DNA of 64,000 nt, taken from positions 1 through 64,000 of the forward strand of contig DAVZHW010000001.1 in NCBI GenBank assembly GCA_052273625.1, read 5' to 3'. Source of the DNA: Fimenecus sp052273625 (GTDB taxonomy: Bacteria; Bacillota; Clostridia; Oscillospirales; Acutalibacteraceae). This document shows positions 26,901 to 35,036 of the stretch, in pieces. The position numbers and the translations under genes were made by a program. Each line of letters starts with the position of its first letter. Within the stretch, counting starts at the first letter, position 1. The notes beneath the pieces are model-generated. The model ran no database searches. It was not told the origin of the DNA and saw nothing but the letters and a program-made list of their open reading frames with translations.

Positions 26901-28109
26901 TCCGGGAATATCCATCGCCGACAAGTCGAAATAGTATCTGCCGCCGGGGGCGAGGATAAACTGCTCGTCAGGCTGCTTTTCCACCGTCAACGCAATTTCT
27001 GTGAAATTACTTGCATAATCGGTTTTGCGGTCGCCGTTATTCTGTTCGTTGAAAATTTTCAAAGTATAGTTGCCAGGTGCAATGTCGGACGGGATTTTGA
27101 TTTCAACCTTTCCGCTTTCGGCAGTAGGCTGCGCTACTCTGCCATAATACTGTGCGCCGGTTTCGTCCGCAATGATGACGGAGATATATTCATTGGGGGC
27201 AGTTTCCGCGTTATAAACCGTCGCCCCGGTGTAATGCAGCGTAACGGTATCGCCGGGGTCGCCGCTGGCAGCTTTTTCCGTTACGGCAAAATTGCGGCTA
27301 CTATCCAAAAGCATCAGCTTCCACTCGTTGCCGCTGTATGCGGGAACTGCGGTCAGCCCTCCGTCGGGCTTTCCGCCTGCGGCGGCAGATGTGAAGAGGA
27401 CAGAGTTCAGATTTAGGTTAAAAGCGGGACGAACGCCATACTCAAAGGAGATATAGTCCCCATAGTCGATCACAACGCCGCCCCCGGCCACAACAGCCGC
27501 ATAGTTATCATAGAAGCCGGGGGAACGCAGAAACCAATAGCTTGACGCCCAACCCGGATGTTCTTTATCCACAATTCGCAGATCCTGATTTACCGCAAAC
27601 GCTTCCGCTGTGGAAAGTGGCCAGAATACAGCATTATCCACCTGCTCTCCTGCTACACAGTCGGTATTTTCTCCGTTGTAGCTTCCGCTTGTAAGCGTCC
27701 GTTTCTTTACGGCAGCATTTTCTTCTGTCGTCAGCTTTCCGGCAAGCGCGTCTGTTGCGGTTTTCAAATTACTCGGTGCATACTCGTTGCTATAACCATC
27801 GCTACCATCGCTGTCAAACATAGTAAGTCCCATGTTGCCCGCTGCAAGCAGGGTCATATCTCCCTGTGCGCCGGTAACGCCGCTTCCGCCATAGCCTATC
27901 ACACGCCATGCGCCGGGATTATTTTCATGGTTTTGCCCGAAATACACGGTCGGTGCGTTCGCTGTGTTTACATTTTTACTTAGTGCGTCTGTGCCAAGCT
28001 GTATCGCAGCAGAGCCCATTGCTGTCTCGCCCTCGGCGAATACGCCTGTCGGCACAAGGCATAGCACCATACAAAGGGTGAGCAAGATGCTTAGTAGTCG
28101 GCTTTTCAT
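23910..28109 (-). CDS. Large cell-wall-anchored surface protein with DUF6273 modules
   Basis: A 1399-residue secreted protein. A signal peptide (about 1-27, ending VFAEG) leads. A DUF6273-type module follows (about 50-240) with YWFLRSPG and GVRPAF motifs like those in the TIR protein. A second, more diverged module (about 385-600, ending CYRPVLELP) and a long beta-rich stretch follow. Two InlB/Flg_new-type repeats (about 930-1070, YTITFDTNGG) and Ig-like segments (about 1080-1230) come next, then a Cys-containing region with three CxxC-like pairs (about 1240-1350). The C-terminus SPRTGN, a hydrophobic helix and RKKKR form a variant sorting signal. It overlaps the TetR gene stop by ATGA. Codon choice in the N-terminal half looks more GC-rich than the rest. 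Probably an adhesin; ligand unknown. Confidence 0.8.
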   Translation of the reverse strand: MKSRLLSILLTLCMVLCLVPTGVFAEGETAMGSAAIQLGTDALSKNVNTANAPTVYFGQNHENNPGAWRVIGYGGSGVTGAQGDMTLLAAGNMGLTMFDSDGSDGYSNEYAPSNLKTATDALAGKLTTEENAAVKKRTLTSGSYNGENTDCVAGEQVDNAVFWPLSTAEAFAVNQDLRIVDKEHPGWASSYWFLRSPGFYDNYAAVVAGGGVVIDYGDYISFEYGVRPAFNLNLNSVLFTSAAAGGKPDGGLTAVPAYSGNEWKLMLLDSSRNFAVTEKAASGDPGDTVTLHYTGATVYNAETAPNEYISVIIADETGAQYYGRVAQPTAESGKVEIKIPSDIAPGNYTLKIFNEQNNGDRKTDYASNFTEIALTVEKQPDEQFILAPGGRYYFDLSAMDIPGKVNLNLPDSSLHYVPFTYVGTVDAYVLKPASNHVEDSSEQASVTTDKNAQYGYAYEHSLFIADYRVTTDISWIDLNNAGFIFGKTNTAGGINYTLRAPTMGSIYKSSKRGDPANNEWDQILTKNSDFIKELGNNHNISLFWGQDTSRSYGFDIRKSTRNSVNNFMGSKESSYNGSCYRPVLELPADLAADSLKVVELITAGRMPGETSDSINIIVKKGESFTAPSAEGLPLSDSISADTPMWWVDENRNFYKPGDTVPADVSELYALYGGFGLFLDRGDGAVEVTPDNYTDIFGDGTASFVLPKGKNLISLWESYNLTSKDTLEIYSTGKLEKYGCIFPNLKLKNADLTSVSLSEEYIGVDSPLFITTDGKNTVGSLNEISESNSTLSILGGGSLTLNSNLSVFRYTQYGGGNVTMTDGLTAYNLIVDSGSLTVTDDTQALTLHSFIYAFYPGDGVRLFTGSSKQDAAETALPELSPEAQKLYERFTSGEILTNEEQDELSKAFDKKQKDMLALLSGKTYVRITGAWDVTYQPGENGDGNAVTDVKLYNDELTLRGALFTRTGHTQIGWATTDGGEKVYGFDDVYTENEALTLYPVWNTNKYTITFDTNGGSEIAPITQDYGTHITAPADPTRGGYTFIGWDTEIPTTMPAENITLKAKWKDIEKPTGEIIIGTNKWHSFLNKLTLGLFFKDTQEVTINAYDNSRFVFVSYLITDQELSEDELGSLVYRAYDEPFLIEPNGEYIVYVMLVDASLNITYLRSDRITLDNVPPVIDGIEDGKLYCEAQTVTINEKYIETVTVNGMAVELDENNSFILPAADGEQKIVAADKAGNIAEMTVTVNDRHTFGEWTSNGDGTHTRKCTMDGCKGVETMACSGGKAACTEKAVCEVCGKAYGELDPKNHTDLMHISAKAATEDAEGNIEYWYCGGCDKYYSDKDGINEIMKADTVTARIKGNFKSPRTGNASDLGLWIALLFVSGGAAVGITLVGRKKKRIKF

Positions 28110-28810
28110 CATGTTACCTCCGTTTCGCCGTCCGTGGACAGCTTAAAATCATATTTCATTTCAAGCATGGCAAACAGCTTATGCATAACCGTAACGGCAA
28201 TCTCCCGAATATCAATCGAGCCGATAAAAGCGAGCACCCTTGCCTGCTCCTCCTCCGGCACAAGATAAACACGCATTGCCGCCGTTAAAAACCTGCTGAG
28301 CTTGCGCTCCAACGGGAAATGAATATCACATTTGCGAGCCATATAGTTACGCATAAGTCCTGCCGTGCCTATTTCCATTTCATAAAAATCGCTGTCGCTG
28401 TAATCGGGGAAATTTACGCCGAATATCTGCTTTAATTCCGCCGTAGTGTTCAAATAAATGTATTCCGCCGTGTCGGGTACCGAATAAGCCTCAATATATA
28501 TTTCTCTCAAGTTTTCATTCAGCTCCGTGAGAGTAAGCTGTAGAGAGGTTTCCACCGCATAAGCAAAAACGGGCGGCAAATTACGATCTGCAATGCTCCT
28601 TGCCACGCTGAATTGACCGTTGAACATTGTTTCGACTAAATCAAGCAAAACTTTGTCCTTAGTAGGGAACAAATTCAGATAGCTTCCCCTTGCAACGCCT
28701 GCTTCGTCAACGATTTGGCTGACCGAGGTATTCTTATACCCCTGCTCCAAAAAAAGACGTACGCATGCGGTCAGGATTTTTCTCTTTGTCTCACTGCTGT
28801 TTCTTCTCAA
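28109..28810 (-). CDS. TetR-family transcription regulator
   Basis: A 233-residue regulator with an N-terminal TetR helix-turn-helix (about 8-55, TSVSQIVDEAGVARGSYLNL). The C-terminal ligand domain is not recognisable. The start is TTG, with AAGAGGTG 6 nt upstream. Its stop codon overlaps the start of the surface protein gene, so the two are co-translated and the regulator probably controls its own operon. Confidence 0.85.
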   Translation of the reverse strand: MRRNSSETKRKILTACVRLFLEQGYKNTSVSQIVDEAGVARGSYLNLFPTKDKVLLDLVETMFNGQFSVARSIADRNLPPVFAYAVETSLQLTLTELNENLREIYIEAYSVPDTAEYIYLNTTAELKQIFGVNFPDYSDSDFYEMEIGTAGLMRNYMARKCDIHFPLERKLSRFLTAAMRVYLVPEEEQARVLAFIGSIDIREIAVTVMHKLFAMLEMKYDFKLSTDGETEVT

Positions 28811-28830
28811 TTATAGCACCTCTTAATAAT

Positions 28831-28854
28831 TGTATTGGTATACATACTAACAAT
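28831..28854. promoter_or_regulatory. Candidate TetR operator
   Basis: An imperfect inverted repeat (TTGTATTGGTATAC followed by ATACTAACAA) lies 20 bp upstream of the TetR start, the usual place for an autoregulatory operator. The centre is GTATAC. Supported by position and symmetry only. Confidence 0.45.
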
Positions 28855-29034
28855 ATCATACAAGAAATAAAAAATCAAGCAATTTTTGGAATTTTACGGC
28901 ACGCAGAACGCCATAATTTTATCAAGGCAAGCTGCTCGGCACCCTTTGAAATTGTAAAATTTTGATTTGAAAATGCGACGAATAAAACGGCAAAGACTGC
29001 ACAAGCTATAATATCATCTATGGGAGGTGACATT

Positions 29035-29193
29035 ATGGAAAATACAGGCGTTAAGTGCGACGTATGCGAGTGTGTACACAACACCGACGGCTGCGGCTGT
29101 GACAAGACCGTCATTGAGGTAACTCACGACTGCTCATGCACAAATGAAAAGGTGCAAACCCCTCATTTCTGCAAGAGCTATGAAATGAAATAA
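29035..29193 (+). CDS. Small Cys-rich DUF1540 protein
   Basis: A 52-residue protein with seven closely spaced cysteines in CDVCECVHN, GCGCDKT and CSCTNEK plus HFCKSYEMK at the end, the DUF1540 pattern. Such proteins probably bind metal and several are linked to sporulation; the role here is unknown. GGGAGGTG lies 6 nt upstream of the ATG, and a TATAAT box lies at 29007-29012. It is short and easily missed. Confidence 0.85.
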   Translation: MENTGVKCDVCECVHNTDGCGCDKTVIEVTHDCSCTNEKVQTPHFCKSYEMK

Positions 29194-29210
29194 TCAATGA
29201 ACGCAAAAAA

Positions 29211-29246
29211 ACGGAATGTGAAGCTCAAATTTCACATTCCGTTTTG
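29211..29246. terminator. Bidirectional terminator
   Basis: A 12-bp perfect stem (ACGGAATGTGAA with TTCACATTCCGT) with an 8-nt loop and a T-rich run (TTTGTTT) lies between the DUF1540 gene and the minus-strand Feo locus. Confidence 0.9.
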
Positions 29247-29252
29247 TTTATT

Positions 29253-29417
29253 TTACGGCTTATTGCCGTTTTCGTTCATTTTTGAGAGCGTACACGTCGC
29301 ACAATCGCCCGAGCAGCCTATACATTTGCCTTTTTTTTGACATTTTACGATATAAATAATTGCCGCCGCAACCGCTATCGCCAAAATCGAAATTACGATA
29401 ATATCTGCCCTGCTCAT
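29253..29417 (-). CDS. FeoB-associated Cys-rich membrane protein
   Basis: A 54-residue protein with one membrane segment (about 4-22) and a short Cys-rich tail, CIGCSGDCATCTLSK. This is the family found next to feoB in Clostridia, probably handling iron or metal for the ferrous transporter. The start MSRADI has AGGAAG 9 nt upstream and overlaps the end of feoB by 4 nt. It stays intact although its partner feoB is truncated. Confidence 0.85.
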   Translation of the reverse strand: MSRADIIVISILAIAVAAAIIYIVKCQKKGKCIGCSGDCATCTLSKMNENGNKP

Positions 29418-29998
29418 ACTATAAGACTTCCTATGCTGTACACTATGAACGCCGCAAGATACGCTACTGCACACTGCATAAATACCACACCGACGGTTTT
29501 TGCTCGAGAGCCAAGTTCTTTTTTAATTGTCGCAACCGCCGCAACGCACGGTGTATAAAGAAGCGTAAACACAAGGAAGCTGACAGCCGAAAGTCCGCTG
29601 AAGATACTCGGAAGAACCGTTCCAAGCTCCGCCGTGCCCGTATTCATAAGCACCGACAGGGTACTTACAACAGCCTCTTTTGCGGTAAAGCCCGAAATCA
29701 GAGCCGTTACAGCTCGCCAATCGCCAAATCCGAGAGGTGTAAATATCGGCGCTATAAATTTACCTACCATAGCAAGCAAACTGTCTGCACTGTCCTCTAC
29801 AACATTGAGCCTTGTATCAAACGACTGCAAAAACCAAATTATAATCGTCGCAAGGAAAATTACCGTAAACGCTCTTTGCAGGAAATCACGGGCCTTTTCC
29901 CACAAGAGCAGGAAAACGCTTTTCGGCGACGGCATACAGTAATTCGGAAGCTCCATTACAAACGGTACAGGCTCGCCCTTGAAAGCGGTCTTTTTGAA
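29414..29998 (-). pseudogene. feoB: C-terminal remnant of ferrous iron transporter FeoB
   Basis: About 194 residues match only the end of FeoB, starting FKKTAFKGEPVPFVMELPNY and including the last membrane helices (TALISGFTAKEAVVSTLSVL). The GTPase domain and first membrane segments, roughly 450-500 residues, are missing. The 5' end joins directly to the front half of feoA in another reading frame, at a run of five A residues (29991-29995). Either a real deletion through short homology or an assembly chimera. As it stands it cannot make a working transporter. Confidence 0.8.
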
Positions 29999-30116
29999 GG
30001 GTTACCTCCGTATGCGGTATGAGTCCCATATCGAGAAAACGCAGTCTGAGCGCACCCTCTCCGCCCACGGTTTTTATAACCGCCGTTTCTCCGTTTTTAA
30101 GCATATCAAGAGTCAT
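29991..30116 (-). pseudogene. feoA: N-terminal remnant of FeoA
   Basis: The first 42 or so codons of FeoA are clear, MTLDMLKNGETAVIKTVGGE then LRFLDMGLIPHTEVTLQK. After this point the frame leaves the SH3-like family pattern, because the DNA becomes feoB in a shifted frame. A normal FeoA has about 75 residues. GGAGG lies 7 nt upstream of the ATG. Confidence 0.75.
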
Positions 30117-30163
30117 TTTCGTCCTCCGAAACCTTGTAAATTTTGCATTCTTATTATTGTATA

Positions 30164-30193
30164 ATGTTAGCACAGCCTTTCTTTTATTGTCAA
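30164..30193 (-). promoter_or_regulatory. Promoter of the feo locus
   Basis: Minus-strand TTGACA (30193-30188), 18-bp spacer and TAACAT (30169-30164), about 50 nt ahead of feoA. The AT-rich sequence around the -10 box could hold an iron-regulator site, but no clear Fur box is seen. Confidence 0.55.
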
Positions 30194-30443
30194 CAGCTTA
30201 GGCTATATTTTTGGTTGAAATATTAAACTGACAACGAACGGTTTTCAGTCGTCAAAATTATTTTAAAGATTAAAAAAACCTCCCGCTACGAAATGAATAA
30301 GCGACTTATAGAAAATTTCATATTTATTTGGTATAATAAAATCCAACTCTGACAAACAACATAAGTTTTATCCGCCTCTACGGTTCGTTTGGTGTATTTG
30401 TTGTATTTTCATGCTATGATTTTTGCGAAAGGAGATGTGGTTT

Positions 30444-31127
30444 ATGAACCAAGAAAAAATAGGGCATTTTATCGCCGAGCTTCGCAAAGAAAACAATATG
30501 ACGCAAATAGAGTTAGCCAACAAATTAGGCGTAACCGACAGAGCTGTTTCTAAATGGGAAAACGGTCGAGGCCTTCCGGATGTTTCACTCTTCGAACCGC
30601 TTTGCAAAGAATTAAATATATCCATAAATGAATTGCTAAAAGGTGAAAAAACAAAAGAAAACGATGCAGAGCATTTATCGGCAGAAACTATGATTAGCTA
30701 TAACAAATATATTAAACGAAAAGAAAAACAAAAGATGTTTCTTTTACTAATCATAATTGTAATTGTTTTATGTGCTTTACTAACAACGGCAAAACTGTCT
30801 TTTAACAAAACCTTTTTTAAAACAAAATATACTTCTGATTTTATAAACGGTATCACCATTCCAATTCCTAAATATTCTTATTATAGAGAAACAGGCGGAA
30901 TGGATGCGTACACCACAAAATTAAAAACCCTAAAGCAACCTGACGAAGTTAATGTTTTTATTGATAGCTATTTACGGTCTTTGGAAAAGGTAGAATATGA
31001 TAATGAAATTTATTATTATGACCAAGAAAACAATTTCACAATATTACAATATAAAATAAACAACGACGGTAAAGGCTTTGTTAATACAATCTATATAACA
31101 TACGCAGAAGGCAGAATTGAAAGCTAA
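30444..31127 (+). CDS. Membrane-anchored XRE-type regulator
   Basis: A 227-residue protein with an N-terminal XRE helix-turn-helix (about 8-60, MTQIELANKLGVTDRAVSKW), a basic linker, and one membrane helix (about 92-112, LLLIIIVIVLCALL). The C-terminal 110 residues would lie outside the cytoplasm and match no family I know. This resembles membrane-bound regulators that sense envelope signals; that is inference. The start MNQEKIG is chosen from the AAAGGAG 11 nt upstream. The gene is more AT-rich than its neighbours. Confidence 0.75.
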   Translation: MNQEKIGHFIAELRKENNMTQIELANKLGVTDRAVSKWENGRGLPDVSLFEPLCKELNISINELLKGEKTKENDAEHLSAETMISYNKYIKRKEKQKMFLLLIIIVIVLCALLTTAKLSFNKTFFKTKYTSDFINGITIPIPKYSYYRETGGMDAYTTKLKTLKQPDEVNVFIDSYLRSLEKVEYDNEIYYYDQENNFTILQYKINNDGKGFVNTIYITYAEGRIES

Positions 31128-31153
31128 AACCTCATTTTATTCATAGCAAAATT

Positions 31154-31186
31154 AAGACCACCTACCGTTTGGTAAGTGGTCTTTTT
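31154..31186. terminator. Terminator of the HTH gene and of tRNA-Arg
   Basis: A 13-bp stem with one bulge (AAGACCACCTACC with GGTAAGTGGTCTT) is followed by TTTTT on the plus strand. On the minus strand it follows the tRNA. Confidence 0.85.
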
Positions 31187-31189
31187 GGC

Positions 31190-31262
31190 GTTCCCGAGAG
31201 GATTCGAACCTCCGGCCTACCGCTTAGGAGGCGGTCGCTCTATCCAACTGAGCTACGGAAAC
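31190..31262 (-). tRNA. tRNA-Arg (CCT)
   Basis: A full cloverleaf is readable on the minus strand. The acceptor arm is GTTTCCG with CGGGAAC, with one G-T pair. The D arm is GCTCAGTTGGATAGAGC. The anticodon stem ACCGC/GCGGT encloses loop CTCCTAA, giving anticodon CCT for AGG codons. The T arm is GGAGGTTCGAATCCTCT. No CCA is encoded. Confidence 0.95.
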
Positions 31263-31406
31263 ACATTTGAATTTCTGCTTTTCTCTCAAACGAGCGTGAT
31301 AATTGTATCAAATATACGCAGGTTTGTCAATCAAAGACGGTATTGTTTTATTTGTATTTATATGTTAAAATCAAGACACAAACATTTCAATAAAAGGGTG
31401 AGGTTA

Positions 31407-32378
31407 ATGGAAAAGACAAACACAAAACGAAACACAGTCATTGGCATTTGCCTTTTTGCTGTTGTTTTCGGCGCTTTGCTCGCACTCGCTACGGTTTATG
31501 ACCTACGTGTGAGCGAAATTCTTGTTAGGCTTGACACGGGTGCATATTTCACGAACAGTCTTTTTGCCGCTGTTTTTGAATGTATCGGCTCTTGTCCCGT
31601 CTATCTGTTTTTAAGTATTGCGTTCGCCTGCATTTACACGAACACAAAGCGCAGTAAAATTAAACCGCTTCGCATTTTAGGTTCAATAGCATCAAATATC
31701 GCATCTGTTGTTTGTATGTATATTTTGGTTACCGACACCGTAAAATATGCCGAAAGACATGCTGATATTGAGGGCTTTACCTCTACGGCTTTTGCAAAGG
31801 TTATCTTCGTTTTCATTGCAATAGCGTTTGGCGAGCTTATCTGCAACGCACTTTCAAAGGTTGACGACAAAACCGCAAAGGCTCTGCTTAAATTTTCGTT
31901 TATAATCTTCTTTGCGGCGGCGTTTGCAAACTTAATCGTAACAATCATTAAAAATGTTATGTGCCGTCCGAGATACAGAACAATGAACTTCCTCGGCGAT
32001 ACACAGCACGCTAATTTCCACCGTTGGTATCAAAAATACACAATGCCCACAGAGGAGTCTCCGCTTTATATCCCCTCGGTAAACGGTCACAAGGTCGGCA
32101 AAGACGCATACCGTTCATTCCCGTCGGGACACACCTGCGCCGCAGGTACTACATACGCATTGCTTGCGCTTCCGCATCTTTTCAAAAAGTACAACACGGT
32201 TAAATACAAGGCGCTTTTCTATTTCGTTTCCGTAGTTTTCACAGGAACGGTCGCAATCAGCCGAATCGTATGCGGTGCACACTTCTTCTCCGATGTCCTT
32301 GTCGGCGGTACTTCAATGTTCATAGGCGTTATGCTCGCTATCAAAATCTTTGTAAGAAAAGATTACGAAAGAGTGTAA
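31407..32378 (+). CDS. PAP2-family membrane phosphatase
   Basis: A 323-residue membrane enzyme with about six helices. It carries the three phosphatase motifs: KNVMCRPR near residue 185, RSFPSGHTC near 235, and SRIVCGAHFFSDV near 285. Such enzymes remove phosphate from lipid substrates such as undecaprenyl pyrophosphate or phosphatidate. The start MEKTNTK has GGGTGAGG 6 nt upstream; longer frames overlap the tRNA gene and are rejected. Confidence 0.88.
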   Translation: MEKTNTKRNTVIGICLFAVVFGALLALATVYDLRVSEILVRLDTGAYFTNSLFAAVFECIGSCPVYLFLSIAFACIYTNTKRSKIKPLRILGSIASNIASVVCMYILVTDTVKYAERHADIEGFTSTAFAKVIFVFIAIAFGELICNALSKVDDKTAKALLKFSFIIFFAAAFANLIVTIIKNVMCRPRYRTMNFLGDTQHANFHRWYQKYTMPTEESPLYIPSVNGHKVGKDAYRSFPSGHTCAAGTTYALLALPHLFKKYNTVKYKALFYFVSVVFTGTVAISRIVCGAHFFSDVLVGGTSMFIGVMLAIKIFVRKDYERV

Positions 32379-32407
32379 AACAGATAAATTATCAAACACA
32401 TAAAATT

Positions 32408-32438
32408 AAGGCACGCTCGACCGAGTGTGCCTTTCGTT
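32408..32438. terminator. Bidirectional terminator, PAP2 gene and glgP
   Basis: The 12-bp stem AAGGCACGCTCG/CGAGTGTGCCTT (one G-T pair) with a 2-nt loop lies between two converging genes. Confidence 0.75.
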
Positions 32439-32449
32439 TTGAAATTCAA

Positions 32450-34966
32450 TTACTTCTTTGATGATTTTTTAGCAGGAGTCTTTTTTTCTGCCGTTTTCTT
32501 TTCAGCAGGCTTTTTAGCGGGAGCTTTTTCCGCTACGGGCTTTTCGGGATTTTCTTCCTTTTCAAAAGCCGATTTTGTGTGCCAAATATCTCTTGCGTAT
32601 TCGTTGATTGCACGGTCAGCGGCAAATCTGCCTGCACCGGAGATGTTCATAAGCGACATTCTGTTCCACTTATCTTTATCCTTATAAAGCTCAACCATAT
32701 GCTTCTGCGCTCTTCTGTAATCGGCAAAATCGGCAAGAACCATATAGGGATCGTTATTTATAATGTTTGCGATTTCGGGGAACTGTTTGCCTGCAATTCC
32801 GTTTTGAGAAATATAATCTACAACACGCTTAATTTCCGCATTGTTGTTATAATAGCTCATCGGATTGTAACCACGGCGTTTGAGCTCATCAACCTCGGGT
32901 GTGCTCATACCGAAGATAATAATGTTATCCTCGCCGACAGCGTCGTAAATTTCAACATTTGCACCGTCCATTGTGCCGAGTGTAACAGCGCCGTTAATCA
33001 TAAGCTTCATATTGCCCGTACCGCTTGCCTCTGTTCCCGCAAGAGAAATCTGCTCTGAAACATCAGCAGCAGGCATAAGCTTTTCAGCCATTGTTACATT
33101 GTAATCTTCAAGATATACAACCTTTAATCTACCCTTGACATCGGGGTCGTTGTTTATAAGGTCGCCGAGAGCGCAGATAAAGGAAATTATCTTCTTAGCC
33201 ATAAAGTAGCCCGAAGCAGCCTTTGCGCCGAAAATGTATGTGTGCGGAGTGAACTCGCCGTCGGGATTGTCCTTAATTTCAAGGTAATCGGCAAGAATGT
33301 TCAACGCATTGAGGTTCTGTCTCTTGTACTCGTGCAAGCGCTTAACCTGAACATCAAAAATTGAATCGGGATCAAGCTCAATGCCTGTTGTTTTCTTAAC
33401 GTGATTTGCAAACTGCTGTTTGTTGTCATGTTTGATTTCTCCGATTTTTGCAAGCACCTTTTTATCGTCTGCAAACTTACGCAAATTGATAAGCTCGTCG
33501 GCATTTTTAACAAAGCCGTCTCCGATAAGCGACTGTGCGTACTCGGTAAGTCTCGGATTTGACTGACAGAGCCAGCGTCTGTGTGCAATACCGTTAGTTA
33601 CATTCTTAAACTTGCTCGGTGTGAGTGCATAGAAATCGCTGAATACTGTTTCTTTAAGAATTTCAGAGTGAAGCGCCGAAACGCCGTTTACCGAATGAGA
33701 ACCGACAACGCAAAGGTTAGCCATTCTGACTACGCCGTTTGACATAATTGCCATTCTCTCAACCTGATCTGCGTTGTTTGTTGCCTGCCATACAAAGTTT
33801 CTGAAACGGTTGTCAATTTCCTTTGTAATCTGCCAAATTCTCGGCATAAGGCGTTTATAAAGGTCCTCGGGCCAGCACTCAAGAGCTTCTTTCATAACAG
33901 TATGATTTGTGTACGCAACCGTCTTTGTAACAATGTTCCAAGCGTCATCCCAACCGTAACCGCACTCGTCGAGCATAATTCTCATAAGCTCGGGTATAGC
34001 GAGAGTCGGGTGTGTGTCATTGATATGAATTGCTACCTTTTCGGGAAGATTGTCAAGTGTTCCGTATGTGCGAAGATGCTTGTGAACAATATCTTGAATC
34101 GAAGCCGATACCAAGAAATACTGCTGACGAAGTCTTAATGACTTGCCCTCGGGATGATTGTCTGCGGGATAGAGAACTTTTGAAATGACCTCTGCCATAG
34201 CATTTCTTTCCATAGCCCTCATATAATCGCCCTGATTGAAAAGCGTCATATCGAGAGCCGGAGCCTTAGCCGCCCAAAGACGAAGCACGGAAATACCCTT
34301 GCCGTCCTTACCCGAAACATACATATCATAAGGTACAGCTTTAACTGGATTATAATTTACAATTTCAACATGGTGGAACTGATTTTCCCAAGAGTCAACA
34401 ACCTCGCCGTCAAAGCGAACCTCAAGTGCGCTCTCCTCGTGGGGAACAAGCCAAACCTCTCCGCCGGGAAGCCAGAAGTCAGGAAGCTCTGTCTGCCAGC
34501 CGTCAACAAGCTTCTGCTTGAAAATACCTGCTTCATAGAGGATTGAATAGCCTCTTGCCGGATAGCCCTGCGTTGCAAGACCGTCAAGATAGCAAGCGGC
34601 AAGTCTTCCGAGTCCGCCGTTACCGAGACCTGCGTCCGGCTCACATTCATATATATTGTCGAGCTTTACGCCGTAATCGCTCAAAACGCTTTCAAAAACA
34701 TCCGTAAGATTGAGATTGTAAAGATTGTTTTTAAGCGAACGACCCATAAGGAACTCCATGCAGAGATAATAAACTCTTTTTGTGCCCTTTTTCTCCGCAT
34801 CTGCCGTAAAGTCGGCTCTGCCTGCGCTCATCATATCACGAACGATAAGAGCGATAGCCTTGTAGTATTGTTCGTCCGTTGCTTCCTCGGGAGAAACTCC
34901 CATGAAGTGCGAGAGCTTTGCCTCAACAAGCTCTTTAGCCTTCTTTTTAGTAAGCGAATAGTTCAT
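32450..34966 (-). CDS. glgP: Glycogen/starch/maltodextrin phosphorylase with basic tail
   Basis: An 838-residue PLP enzyme releasing glucose-1-phosphate from storage or dietary glucans. The PLP-lysine motif EASGTGNMKLMINGAVT lies near residue 660, with VKRLHEYKRQNLN near 555 and GLGNGGLGRLAACY near 130. The last 35 residues are an added low-complexity Lys-Ala-Pro-Glu tail (PAKKPAEKKTAEKK) that resembles histone H1-like tails and is not part of the enzyme fold. The start MNYSLTKK has GGAGG 6 nt upstream. Confidence 0.93.
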   Translation of the reverse strand: MNYSLTKKKAKELVEAKLSHFMGVSPEEATDEQYYKAIALIVRDMMSAGRADFTADAEKKGTKRVYYLCMEFLMGRSLKNNLYNLNLTDVFESVLSDYGVKLDNIYECEPDAGLGNGGLGRLAACYLDGLATQGYPARGYSILYEAGIFKQKLVDGWQTELPDFWLPGGEVWLVPHEESALEVRFDGEVVDSWENQFHHVEIVNYNPVKAVPYDMYVSGKDGKGISVLRLWAAKAPALDMTLFNQGDYMRAMERNAMAEVISKVLYPADNHPEGKSLRLRQQYFLVSASIQDIVHKHLRTYGTLDNLPEKVAIHINDTHPTLAIPELMRIMLDECGYGWDDAWNIVTKTVAYTNHTVMKEALECWPEDLYKRLMPRIWQITKEIDNRFRNFVWQATNNADQVERMAIMSNGVVRMANLCVVGSHSVNGVSALHSEILKETVFSDFYALTPSKFKNVTNGIAHRRWLCQSNPRLTEYAQSLIGDGFVKNADELINLRKFADDKKVLAKIGEIKHDNKQQFANHVKKTTGIELDPDSIFDVQVKRLHEYKRQNLNALNILADYLEIKDNPDGEFTPHTYIFGAKAASGYFMAKKIISFICALGDLINNDPDVKGRLKVVYLEDYNVTMAEKLMPAADVSEQISLAGTEASGTGNMKLMINGAVTLGTMDGANVEIYDAVGEDNIIIFGMSTPEVDELKRRGYNPMSYYNNNAEIKRVVDYISQNGIAGKQFPEIANIINNDPYMVLADFADYRRAQKHMVELYKDKDKWNRMSLMNISGAGRFAADRAINEYARDIWHTKSAFEKEENPEKPVAEKAPAKKPAEKKTAEKKTPAKKSSKK

Positions 34967-35007
34967 TATATGCCTCCAAAAGTTAATAAACAAAATTTAA
35001 CGCCTAT

Positions 35008-35036
35008 ATATTATACTATTTTTAATGCAAATTCAA
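35008..35036 (-). promoter_or_regulatory. Promoter of glgP
   Basis: Minus-strand TTGAAT (35036-35031), 17-bp spacer and TAATAT (35013-35008), about 42 nt ahead of the start codon. The rest of the 337-bp space up to 35303 is AT-rich and holds only this and the divergent promoter. Confidence 0.65.

Noticed and set aside
26496..27416. A 306-codon plus-strand frame inside the large surface protein gene, and similar long plus-strand frames at 24819-25355 and 25569-26102
   Set aside because: Shadows of the long minus-strand gene: no ribosome binding sites, Cys/Arg/Val-rich translation without domain patterns, and full overlap with a gene of clear domain content.
29886..30173. A 95-codon frame read as an intact FeoA-like protein
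   Set aside because: Only the first 42 codons from the true ATG match FeoA; the rest is feoB sequence in the wrong frame.
31176..31406. An upstream extension of the PAP2 phosphatase frame
   Set aside because: It would run through the tRNA-Arg gene; the ATG at 31407 has a strong ribosome binding site and fits the family N-terminus.
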